A stretch of DNA of 29,979 nucleotides, from NCBI GenBank assembly GCA_002372465.1, contig DFGW01000146.1, positions 1-29,979 of the forward strand. The letters are read 5' to 3'. This stretch comes from Butyrivibrio sp. UBA3740 (GTDB lineage Bacteria; Bacillota; Clostridia; Lachnospirales; Lachnospiraceae). Positions 7,212 to 14,592 of this stretch are shown here, piece by piece; position 1 is the first letter of the stretch, and every line of letters begins with the position of its first letter. The translations under genes and the position numbers were made by a program. Under the pieces are notes generated by a model. It ran no database searches, had not been told where the DNA came from, and saw only the letters and a program-made list of their open reading frames with translations.

Positions 7212-8413
7212 TGGGGGACAAAGTAAAGCTAAATCGTGCAAGAGCCAAACTTTTCAATATGGTAAGCACAGGAGTTATTGATGAACCTGTCAATAAGCTT
7301 TACGATGCCATCAGCATTATATCGCTGGTGCTTAATCTTTTCGCCGCATTTGCAATTACATTTGATTATATGGAGGAGCACTATAAAGGGCTCCTCCTTG
7401 CTATTGAAGCAGTTACTGTTTTTTTCTTTGCAGTAGATTATATACTGCGTCTTATTACTGCTCCGGAATTATATCCGGGAATTTCCGAATCAAAATCCAT
7501 AGTTAAGTACATATTTTCTTTTTCGGGGATAGTAGATCTTTTGTCTTTCCTGCCCTACTATTTGCCGGTAGTCTTTCCTGCAGGTGGTGCGGTATTCAGA
7601 CTTTTCAGGGTGGCAAGGATACTCAGGCTTTTCAGGATCAATTCCTATTATGACCAGCTCAATGTCATAGCTGAGGTCCTGATTTCCAAGAAGCAGCAGC
7701 TTACAGCCTCCGTTTTTATCATCCTCGTGCTTATGATGGGAAGCAGTCTTTGCATGTATTCTGTGGAGCATGATGCCCAGCCGGAGGTTTTTCAGAATGC
7801 CTTTTCGGGAATATGGTGGTCTGTATCCACACTGCTTACTGTCGGATATGGTGATATCTATCCAATTACTGTTCTGGGCAAGGCCTTAGCCATTGTTATA
7901 AGTTTCCTTGGGGTTGGAATGGTCGCCATTCCTACAGGTATTATTTCCGCAGGATTCGTTGAACAGTACCAAAGGCTCAAGATCTCCGGTAATCTTACAG
8001 AAGAAGAGAACATCCATTTTATCAGAGTCAGGCTTGGAGAGAACGACAAGTGGACGGGGAAGAAGATATCCGAGATAGGACTTCCCAAGGATATGATGGT
8101 TGTAGCTATTCAGCGTGGAAAAGAAACTATTATCCCAAGAGGTGATGCAATTCCCCAACCTGGTGACGTTCTTGTCATGTGTGCTGAGAAGGTAAAAGAG
8201 ATACAGCCAATTGACCTTAAGGAGATCCAGATAGGGGAGGGGCATTCCTGGAACGGAGTGGCCATTAGAGACCTGGATATCTCAAGGCGTAGCTTTATCT
8301 TTATGGTAAGGAGAAAAGGTAAGGCCATTGTTCCCAAAGGCAGCCTTGTCATAAAAGCAGGAGACATTGTGCTACTCTATGAAAGACATCTAAAAAATGA
8401 TCATCTGGTATGA
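7211..8413 (+). CDS. Voltage-sensor-type potassium channel with two RCK-C (TrkA-C) domains
   Basis: A 400-residue inner-membrane potassium channel. About six membrane segments are visible. An S4-like segment with spaced arginines (RLFRVARILRLFRI) lies near residues 129-142. The pore loop has the TVGYGD selectivity filter at 210-215. The cytoplasmic C terminus (about residues 268-395) holds two consecutive beta-rich units, each ending with a PxGD or KAGD turn and a hydrophobic strand, resembling tandem TrkA-C/RCK-C ligand-binding domains. No RCK-N Rossmann domain is seen. The ATG overlaps the stop of the helicase gene (TAATG), which suggests translational coupling. The ligand is unknown. Confidence 0.88.
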   Translation: MGDKVKLNRARAKLFNMVSTGVIDEPVNKLYDAISIISLVLNLFAAFAITFDYMEEHYKGLLLAIEAVTVFFFAVDYILRLITAPELYPGISESKSIVKYIFSFSGIVDLLSFLPYYLPVVFPAGGAVFRLFRVARILRLFRINSYYDQLNVIAEVLISKKQQLTASVFIILVLMMGSSLCMYSVEHDAQPEVFQNAFSGIWWSVSTLLTVGYGDIYPITVLGKALAIVISFLGVGMVAIPTGIISAGFVEQYQRLKISGNLTEEENIHFIRVRLGENDKWTGKKISEIGLPKDMMVVAIQRGKETIIPRGDAIPQPGDVLVMCAEKVKEIQPIDLKEIQIGEGHSWNGVAIRDLDISRRSFIFMVRRKGKAIVPKGSLVIKAGDIVLLYERHLKNDHLV

Positions 8414-8480
8414 CAATGATGTCGGTTTTACGACAACTTATTGGCGACCGGGAAGGAACATTTAAAAAGGAAGTACCAAG

Positions 8481-9350
8481 TTGAAAACAGATTTACAGAG
8501 TATAGAAACTAAAAAACAGATTCTGGATAAGACAGAGCTCTTTGTCCTGGACATGGATGGAACTTTCTATCTTGGAAATGACATCCTTGACGGAGCATTG
8601 GATTTTTTGAAGGCAGTGGAAAGAGCAGGTAAAAGATATATTTTTTTTACCAACAACTCATCTACCTCTCCAAAGCTTTATATTGACAAGCTTGCCGGAA
8701 TGAACTGCCATATTACAAGGGATATGATCATGACCAGCGGAGATGTGATGATAAGATATCTTAAATCTAAGCATCCCGGCGAGAGTGTGTACCTCCTTGG
8801 AACTCCTGCTCTGGAGGAGAGCTTTAAAGAGGAGGGAATAAACCTCTTTGTTTCAGAGAGGAATGAAGAGGCTGCCATGACCCATGCTGAGTGTGAGAAG
8901 ATACCGGACTTGGTGGTGGTAGCCTTTGATAAGACCCTTACCTTTGAAAAGCTGTCAAATGCCTGCGTCTATATCATGCAGGGGGCAAAATTTCTGGCAA
9001 CACATCTGGATATAAACTGTCCTGTAAAGGGAGGCTTTATTCCGGACTGCGGAGCAATGTGCGCTGCAATTGAACTGTCAACAAAGGTTAAACCCAAGTT
9101 TGTGGGAAAGCCCTTTAAAGAGACTGTAGATATGATAGTTGATGCAACAGGAGTAGATGCAACCGGGATTTCTTTTGTGGGAGACAGGATTTATACTGAC
9201 GTTGCCACCGGGGTTAACAATGGGGCCATGGGCGTTTTGGTGCTGACAGGCGAGACAAAGCTTTCTGAAGTGCCGGACTCAGAAGTCCAGCCGGATGTGA
9301 TCTTTGATTCCATCAAGGAGATGGGGGAGATACTTGAAGGGGGAATGTAA
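8481..9350 (+). CDS. HAD-superfamily phosphatase, NagD/class IIA type
   Basis: A 289-residue cytoplasmic hydrolase, probably a phosphatase of sugar or nucleotide phosphates. HAD motif I is DMDGTFY with nucleophile D24 and acid D26. Motif II is in FFTNNSS. The class IIA cap follows, motif III is the lysine in KFVGKP, and motif IV is GDRIYTD. This layout fits the NagD/AraL/phosphoglycolate-phosphatase subfamily. The start is a TTG at 8481, with AAGGAAG about seven bases upstream; no better ATG lies before motif I. Only three bases separate its stop from ruvA. The natural substrate cannot be read from sequence. Confidence 0.87.
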   Translation: MKTDLQSIETKKQILDKTELFVLDMDGTFYLGNDILDGALDFLKAVERAGKRYIFFTNNSSTSPKLYIDKLAGMNCHITRDMIMTSGDVMIRYLKSKHPGESVYLLGTPALEESFKEEGINLFVSERNEEAAMTHAECEKIPDLVVVAFDKTLTFEKLSNACVYIMQGAKFLATHLDINCPVKGGFIPDCGAMCAAIELSTKVKPKFVGKPFKETVDMIVDATGVDATGISFVGDRIYTDVATGVNNGAMGVLVLTGETKLSEVPDSEVQPDVIFDSIKEMGEILEGGM

Positions 9351-9353
9351 GTC

Positions 9354-9974
9354 GTGATAGCGTATGTTAATGGGATTTTGGAGAGTATAGAAGAGGGACT
9401 GGCTGTCGTTGATGTGGGCGGAATAGGCATGAACGTGTTTATCTCCGGATCCACCATGGACAGGATGCCGGGGATTGGCGAGGCAGTCAAACTTTATACC
9501 TATACAAATGTTAAAGAGGATTCATTTACCCTGTTTGGATTTCTTTCAAGGGATGAGCTGGCTCTTTTCAAGATGCTGATCACTGTAAGTGGCATCGGTC
9601 CCAAAGGTGGCTTGTCCATTCTTTCTGTTATGACTCCGGATGACCTTAGATTTGCCATAATGGCAGGGGACTCCGGCTCAATATCCAAGGCACCCGGAAT
9701 TGGCAAGAAGACTGCTGAAAGGATTACCCTGGAGCTTCGTGACAAGATCAAGGCTACAGAAGCTGACATGCTTAAAGGTAGTGCAGCTGTCACCATGGCC
9801 GACCTTTCAGGAGAGGCGTCTTCAGCCAGAGATGAGGCCGTGGCTGCTCTGGTGGCTCTTGGCTACAACTCTGCAGATGCCATGAAGGCAGTCAGGAAGG
9901 TGCTTACATCCAATGAGGATGCAGCCTCCGATACAGAGAAATTGCTTAAACTTGCATTAAAAGAAATGTTCTAA
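9354..9974 (+). CDS. ruvA: Holliday junction DNA helicase subunit RuvA
   Basis: RuvA binds the four-way Holliday junction and recruits RuvB for branch migration. The 206-residue protein starts with IAYVNGILE, the N-terminal OB-fold domain. The central helix-hairpin-helix motifs are VSGIGPKGGLSIL and APGIGKKTAERI. Domain III at the C terminus (about residues 155-206) contacts RuvB and includes EAVAALVALGY. A GTG start at 9354 is used, four bases after the preceding stop. It is followed by ruvB after 15 bases; no ruvC is present in the window. Confidence 0.95.
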   Translation: MIAYVNGILESIEEGLAVVDVGGIGMNVFISGSTMDRMPGIGEAVKLYTYTNVKEDSFTLFGFLSRDELALFKMLITVSGIGPKGGLSILSVMTPDDLRFAIMAGDSGSISKAPGIGKKTAERITLELRDKIKATEADMLKGSAAVTMADLSGEASSARDEAVAALVALGYNSADAMKAVRKVLTSNEDAASDTEKLLKLALKEMF

Positions 9975-9989
9975 GCAGGGGAATATGTT

Positions 9990-11000
9990 ATGGAGAAGAG
10001 GAAAATCGTTACCACAGCACGAAACATGGATGCTGAGGCGAGTGTTGAAGATGTCAGGATTGAAGGGTCACTTCGCCCCAAGAGTCTTGACACATATATT
10101 GGTCAGAAGAAGATAAAGGAGAGCCTTAAGATCTATATTGAGGCAGCCAAGGGCAGGGGAGAAAGCCTTGACCATCTGCTTTTTTACGGACCTCCCGGAC
10201 TTGGAAAGACCACTCTGGCAGCTATCATTGCCAATGAGATGGGGGTTAACATTAAGATCACTTCAGGTCCTGCTATTGAAAAGCCCGGAGATATGGCGGC
10301 TATTCTGAATAACCTTCAGGAAGGCGACGTCCTTTTTGTTGATGAGATCCATCGTCTCAATAGGCAGGTTGAAGAGGTACTTTACCCCGCCATGGAGGAT
10401 TACGCCATTGATATTATGATTGGTAAAGGACCTACTGCCAGATCCATCAGGCTGGACCTTCCGCATTTTACTTTGGTTGGTGCAACCACAAGAGCCGGAA
10501 TGCTGTCAGCACCCCTTCGAGACAGGTTTGGCATGATCCACAGAATGGAGTACTACGATGTGGATGAACTTTGTACCATCATCATGCAGTCCGCAAAGGT
10601 TTTGAATGTTGAAGTTGATAAAAAGGGCGCCATTGAGATGGCAAGAAGGAGCCGTGGAACGCCGCGCCTTGCCAACAGGATCCTTAAGAGAGTAAGGGAT
10701 TTTGCCCAGGTAAGGTTTGATGGCAGGATTACGGAGGAAGTAGCTGTGACAGCACTGGACCTTATGGATGTAGACAAGATGGGCCTTGATCACACCGACA
10801 GGAATCTTCTTTTTACCATGATAGACAAGTTCGGAGGAGGCCCTGTGGGGCTTGATACTCTGGCAGCTGCCATCGGAGAAGATGCCGGTACCATCGAGGA
10901 TGTTTACGAGCCTTATCTTATCAAGAACGGATTCATCAACAGAACGCCGAGAGGGCGCGTTGTAACTGAAACTGCTTATCAGCATCTTGGGCTATCTTGA
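9990..11000 (+). CDS. ruvB: Holliday junction branch migration ATPase RuvB
   Basis: Hexameric AAA+ motor that drives branch migration with RuvA. The 336-residue protein has the standard length. Walker A is GPPGLGKT at residues 67-74, Walker B is DEIH at 118-121, and the sensor region includes [10 protein letters not shown] with a conserved arginine. RGTPRLANR lies at the start of the small domain, and the C-terminal winged-helix domain includes RTPRGR. The start is ATG at 9990, with AGGGGAAT upstream. Its stop is followed within a few bases by the promoter of the cobalamin riboswitch. Confidence 0.96.
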   Translation: MEKRKIVTTARNMDAEASVEDVRIEGSLRPKSLDTYIGQKKIKESLKIYIEAAKGRGESLDHLLFYGPPGLGKTTLAAIIANEMGVNIKITSGPAIEKPGDMAAILNNLQEGDVLFVDEIHRLNRQVEEVLYPAMEDYAIDIMIGKGPTARSIRLDLPHFTLVGATTRAGMLSAPLRDRFGMIHRMEYYDVDELCTIIMQSAKVLNVEVDKKGAIEMARRSRGTPRLANRILKRVRDFAQVRFDGRITEEVAVTALDLMDVDKMGLDHTDRNLLFTMIDKFGGGPVGLDTLAAAIGEDAGTIEDVYEPYLIKNGFINRTPRGRVVTETAYQHLGLS

Positions 11001-11002
11001 TT

Positions 11003-11030
11003 TTGAAATATTAACGGGCTGTGGTATCAT
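11003..11030 (+). promoter_or_regulatory. Promoter of the cobalamin operon
   Basis: TTGAAA (11003-11008) and TATCAT (11025-11030) are 16 bases apart. The -10 is preceded by TG one base upstream (TGGTATCAT), an extended -10 element. The predicted start near 11037 lies just before the riboswitch aptamer. Hexamers are observed; use is inferred. Confidence 0.55.
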
Positions 11031-11046
11031 GGTCCTATAACTGAAT

Positions 11047-11262
11047 AAGACGGAAGGTGCTTGCGAGCGGACTTTTTAGGCCTTAGCTGCGCAAGTGAAA
11101 AGGGAAGCGGGTGTAAATCCCGCACGATCTCGTCACCGTGTTTCGAGAGCGGATTCTCATGAACCACTGGAGCATTTTGTAAACTCTGGGAAGGGAGATG
11201 ACGCGTGGCATATATTCTATGCCGTATCGATCAGCCGGGAGACCTGCCTGCCGTCGTACATG
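11047..11262 (+). ncRNA. Cobalamin riboswitch aptamer
   Basis: The leader carries the conserved landmarks of cobalamin riboswitches in the right order. GGTGC lies near 11055. The AAGTGAAAAGGGAAGC segment lies at 11093-11108, followed by the CGGGTG-TAAAT-CCCGC hairpin. CCACTGG lies near 11164 and TGGGAAGGGA near 11187. The B12-box-like AGCCGGGAGACCTGCC lies at about 11233-11248. Binding of a cobalamin by this RNA class shuts off downstream genes. Here it precedes a terminator and the entire cobalamin operon, so end-product feedback is the expected logic. The exact subclass and edges are approximate. Confidence 0.93.
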
Positions 11263-11303
11263 GGAAACCGGGTCACGAGGAATTGACTGTACGAACTATC
11301 TGG

Positions 11304-11324
11304 GTAAATGCCAGGGGCATTTGC
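11304..11324 (+). other. Stem-loop between riboswitch aptamer and terminator
   Basis: GTAAATGCC (11304-11312) pairs with GGCATTTGC (11316-11324) around a three-base loop, nine pairs including one G-U. TCGTACA (11254-11260) can also pair with TGTACGA (11288-11294). These stems lie between the B12 box and the terminator and may be part of the expression platform that switches between terminated and read-through states. Confidence 0.5.
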
Positions 11325-11344
11325 TTAGCTTTTGTGTGCAAATT

Positions 11345-11377
11345 AGTCTTCGCTTTTCGGCGAGGACTTTTTTATTT
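11345..11377 (+). terminator. Intrinsic terminator of the cobalamin riboswitch
   Basis: AGTCTTCGC (11345-11353) and GCGAGGACT (11360-11368) form a nine-pair stem with one G-U pair and a six-base loop. A run of T follows (TTTTTT to 11373, then ATTT). It stands between the aptamer and the cbiK start and should end transcription when cobalamin is bound. Confidence 0.82.
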
Positions 11378-11426
11378 CCCGGGAAAAGCTACAACTTTCC
11401 CGGAATATTCATCAGGAGGAATTATT

Positions 11427-13067
11427 ATGAGAAAGAAACTGGCATTACTTTTAACACTTGCACTTACTGCTACATTTGCAGTTGGCTGCGGTGGACAAAA
11501 CACAGGAAGCGAGGCGGCAGCTGAGCAGGAGGCAGCTGAGCAGACAGCTGAAACAGCTGCTGAGCCGGAGGCTGAAACACCGGAACAGGAGCAGGAGGCA
11601 GAGACAAATGCTGCTCTTGCAGACGGCACATATTCAGCTTCCTTTACCACAGACGGCTCCATGTTCCACATAAATGAAGCTTATGGCGACAGAGGCACAC
11701 TTACCGTCAAGGATGGCAAGATGACCATTCACATTACACTTCCTTCCAAGAACGTAGTTAATCTCTTTCCCGGAAGTGCAGAGCATGCCCAGAAGGATGG
11801 CGCAGTTCTCTTAGAGCCTACAATAGATACCGTTAAATATGACGATGGAACTGAGGAAGAGGTACACGGTTTTGATGTTCCTGTTCCTGTCCTTGATGAG
11901 GAATTTCCCCTGGCGCTTTTGGGAACAAAGGGTAAGTGGTATGACCATCAGGTTAAGGTATCTGATGTTCAGGAAACTTCACAGGAACAGGGAGACGATG
12001 ATATGGCAAAGGCTAAGGAAGTAGCAGATCTTATTGATTCCATATATGTTCAGACTTCAGATGAGAATACTGATGAGCTCTGCGCAAAGGCCAAGGAAGC
12101 CTGGGATGCTCTTACTGACGCTCAAAAGGAGCTGGTAGAAGGCGAATTTGCAGACCCGGATTATTTTGGGAGGGACACAGGTGATGCCTCAGCAGACGAT
12201 CCGCTTAATGCAGATGACATCGGAGAAAAAGAGCTTTTGGTGGTTAGCTTTGGAACTTCCTTTAATGACAGCAGATCCCAGGACATAGGCGGAATCGAGA
12301 AGGCGCTCCAGGAGGCATATCCCGACTGGTCAGTGAGAAGAGCCTTCACAGCACAAATCATCATCAATCATGTTCAGGCAAGGGATGGTGAGAAGATTGA
12401 CAACATGGAGCAGGCCCTTGAGAGAGCTGTTTTAAGCGGGGTAAAAGAGCTTGTGATCCAGCCTACACATCTTATGCATGGTGCAGAGTATGATGAGCTT
12501 GTTGGAGTACTGGATGGATATAAGGATAAGTTTGAGAAAGTAGCAGTTGCTGAGCCTCTTCTTGGTGAAGTGGGAAAAGATGCAACTAAGATCAATGAAG
12601 ACAAGAAGGCTGTAGCAGAGGCAATTACAGCAGAAGCAGTGAAAGAGGCAGGCTTTGATAGTCTTGAAGCAGCTGATAAGGACAGTGTGGCCTTCGTATT
12701 TATGGGTCATGGAACCTCACACACTGCCAAGGTTTCCTACAGCCAGATGCAGACCCAGATGGACGAGCTTGGCTATAAGAACGTATTTATCGGAACAGTT
12801 GAGGGTGAGCCTGAAGAGACAGAGCTTTCTGAGGTTATTGAGAAGGTTAAAGCTGCAGGCTACAAGAAGGTTATCCTTCGTCCTTTGATGGTAGTTGCAG
12901 GAGACCATGCCAATAACGATATGGCCGGCGATGACGAGGATTCCTGGAAGAGCAGCTTTGAAGCTGATGGCTCTTTTGACAGTGTTGAATGTCAGATTGA
13001 AGGACTTGGAAGGATTGAGGCAGTTCAGGAGCTTTACGTTAAGCATAGCGCAGAAGTAATCAAATAA
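11427..13067 (+). CDS. cbiK: Sirohydrochlorin cobaltochelatase, lipoprotein form with N-terminal beta domain
   Basis: The C-terminal domain (about residues 269-546) is anaerobic CbiK, which inserts Co2+ into sirohydrochlorin. It shows VVSFGTSFND at its start, H428 in MGHGTSH, E459 in VEGEPE and H494 in VAGDHANNDM, matching the three metal-site residues known in Salmonella CbiK. The protein is 546 residues, about twice the usual CbiK. Ahead of the chelatase are a signal peptide with a lipobox ending at C21 (AVGC), a Glu/Ala/Gln-rich linker, a beta-rich domain (about 66-181), and a helical spacer with DALTDAQKELV, a motif seen in Gram-positive surface proteins. The ATG at 11427 has AGGAGGA upstream; an earlier TTG-type extension would read riboswitch leader and is rejected. 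The chelatase domain is therefore predicted to be outside the membrane. Confidence 0.9.
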   Translation: MRKKLALLLTLALTATFAVGCGGQNTGSEAAAEQEAAEQTAETAAEPEAETPEQEQEAETNAALADGTYSASFTTDGSMFHINEAYGDRGTLTVKDGKMTIHITLPSKNVVNLFPGSAEHAQKDGAVLLEPTIDTVKYDDGTEEEVHGFDVPVPVLDEEFPLALLGTKGKWYDHQVKVSDVQETSQEQGDDDMAKAKEVADLIDSIYVQTSDENTDELCAKAKEAWDALTDAQKELVEGEFADPDYFGRDTGDASADDPLNADDIGEKELLVVSFGTSFNDSRSQDIGGIEKALQEAYPDWSVRRAFTAQIIINHVQARDGEKIDNMEQALERAVLSGVKELVIQPTHLMHGAEYDELVGVLDGYKDKFEKVAVAEPLLGEVGKDATKINEDKKAVAEAITAEAVKEAGFDSLEAADKDSVAFVFMGHGTSHTAKVSYSQMQTQMDELGYKNVFIGTVEGEPEETELSEVIEKVKAAGYKKVILRPLMVVAGDHANNDMAGDDEDSWKSSFEADGSFDSVECQIEGLGRIEAVQELYVKHSAEVIK

Positions 13068-13073
13068 TCAGAT

Positions 13074-14570
13074 ATGAGTATTAAGCAGGCAACATTTCTT
13101 TTAAAAAGGATAAGTCTGCCGGTGGTGCTATTAATACTTTGCCTTATGGGATGCGGTAATACTTCTGAAAGGGAGTATACCGCATCTGTTATCCTGACCG
13201 GAGGCAGCGGAAAAGCAACAATTGAAAGCCCCTGCAGGATAGTGGAGAAGAATGGAAGGACCACGGCGGACATCATATGGAGCAGTCCCTATTACGATTA
13301 TATGATCGTGGATGGAATAACATACCACCCGGTGAACAGTGAAGGTAATTCTGAGTTCCTCATACCGGTTAAGCTGGATACGGATATGGCTGTGCAGGCG
13401 GATACTACTGCCATGAGCACTCCGCATCTTGTGGACTACACCTTAAGGTTCACTACAGCGGATCAGGGAAAAGAGCTTTCGGAGGAAACTCAAAGTTCTT
13501 TTGAAGAACAGGATGTATCAGCACCTCCGCAGATTCCCGAGGTGGAATATGAGAAAACAGACGAGAACTCTTTTGCCGGGGGCTTTGCAATTCACCGTTA
13601 TAACGAAGGCTATTGTGTTATCAGCGTAAATGATGGCAGGAATTATCTATTGGTCCCTAAGAGGAAGAAAGTTCCTGAAGGAATCGGAGAAAACATAATT
13701 GTTTTGCAAAGGCCTCTTAGCAGGATATACCTGGCTTCCTCAGGGGCAATGTGCCATTTCGATGCACTTGAGGCAGTAGACAGGATAAGACTTTCAGGAA
13801 TAGAAAGGGACGACTGGTACATTGAATCTGCCAGGGAGGCTATGGATAAGGGGGCACTTGTCTACGGAGGCAAATACAATGCTCCCGACTATGAAAAGAT
13901 GGTCATGGATGACATAGACCTTGCCATTGAAAACACTATGATACTTCACGTTCCAAAGGTACAGGAGAAGCTTGAAAAGATAGGAATACCTGTCTTTGTG
14001 GACAGGTCCAGCTATGAAGAAGAGCCCCTTGGAAGATGCGAATGGATCAAGGTTTATGGCCTTCTTACCGGCAAAGAAAAAGAGGCCGAGGAAGCTTTTA
14101 AGACCCAGGAGCTTTTGGTGGAGCAGATCCGGGGAAACAGCTTATCAGGGAAAAAGGTTGCCTTTTTTCACGTAAATTCAAACCATCAGATCGTCACCAG
14201 GAAGAAGAGTGACTATTTTGCCAGGATGGTTGAGATGGCAGGTGGAACCTATCTTGCGCCTGATAGCGGCGCTGAAGGAAGTACAGGTGGTCAGATGACC
14301 ATCAGCATGGAGGCTTTTTATCAGTATGCGCTGGATGCGGATGTGGTGATCTACAATTCAGCTATAGCTGATCCACCGAAATCTGTGGAGGAGCTTTGCA
14401 GGGATAATTCAAGCTTTTTAGACATTAAGGCAGTTAAGGAAGGGATGATCTGGTATACGGATAAATCACTTTACCAGTACACAGACCGTACAGGTTCCAT
14501 AATAGAAAACCTACACGAAATCATAAGTGGCGGTGAAGATGAGACAGAGTTCTTTCACAGACTAAGGTGA
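13074..14570 (+). CDS. ABC transporter substrate-binding lipoprotein (BtuF/FecB-like) with N-terminal beta domain
   Basis: A 498-residue surface lipoprotein; the lipobox ends at C27 (LMGC). Residues about 34-135 form a beta-rich domain with TASVILTGGSGKATIES, IIWSSPYYDYMIVDG and a later IPVKLD segment. It resembles in layout the extra domain of the neighbouring CbiK. The rest (about 190-498) reads as a TroA/BtuF-type binding protein, with LSRIYLASSGAMCHFDALEAV, GIPVFVDRSSYEEEPLGRCEWIKV and a C-terminal lobe. The permease and ATPase at 18746 and 19755 are the likely partners. Its place in a riboswitch-led cobalamin operon suggests a corrinoid, cobalt-tetrapyrrole or related ligand, but the ligand cannot be read from sequence; heme or siderophore remain possible. 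Confidence 0.82.
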   Translation: MSIKQATFLLKRISLPVVLLILCLMGCGNTSEREYTASVILTGGSGKATIESPCRIVEKNGRTTADIIWSSPYYDYMIVDGITYHPVNSEGNSEFLIPVKLDTDMAVQADTTAMSTPHLVDYTLRFTTADQGKELSEETQSSFEEQDVSAPPQIPEVEYEKTDENSFAGGFAIHRYNEGYCVISVNDGRNYLLVPKRKKVPEGIGENIIVLQRPLSRIYLASSGAMCHFDALEAVDRIRLSGIERDDWYIESAREAMDKGALVYGGKYNAPDYEKMVMDDIDLAIENTMILHVPKVQEKLEKIGIPVFVDRSSYEEEPLGRCEWIKVYGLLTGKEKEAEEAFKTQELLVEQIRGNSLSGKKVAFFHVNSNHQIVTRKKSDYFARMVEMAGGTYLAPDSGAEGSTGGQMTISMEAFYQYALDADVVIYNSAIADPPKSVEELCRDNSSFLDIKAVKEGMIWYTDKSLYQYTDRTGSIIENLHEIISGGEDETEFFHRLR

Positions 14571-14592
14571 CACCAGCATCAAGGAGCAAACT

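Noticed and set aside
11205..11426. Long N-terminal extension of the cbiK frame into the leader
   Set aside because: These codons fall in the riboswitch and terminator. The ATG at 11427 starts a textbook lipoprotein signal peptide and has AGGAGGA upstream.
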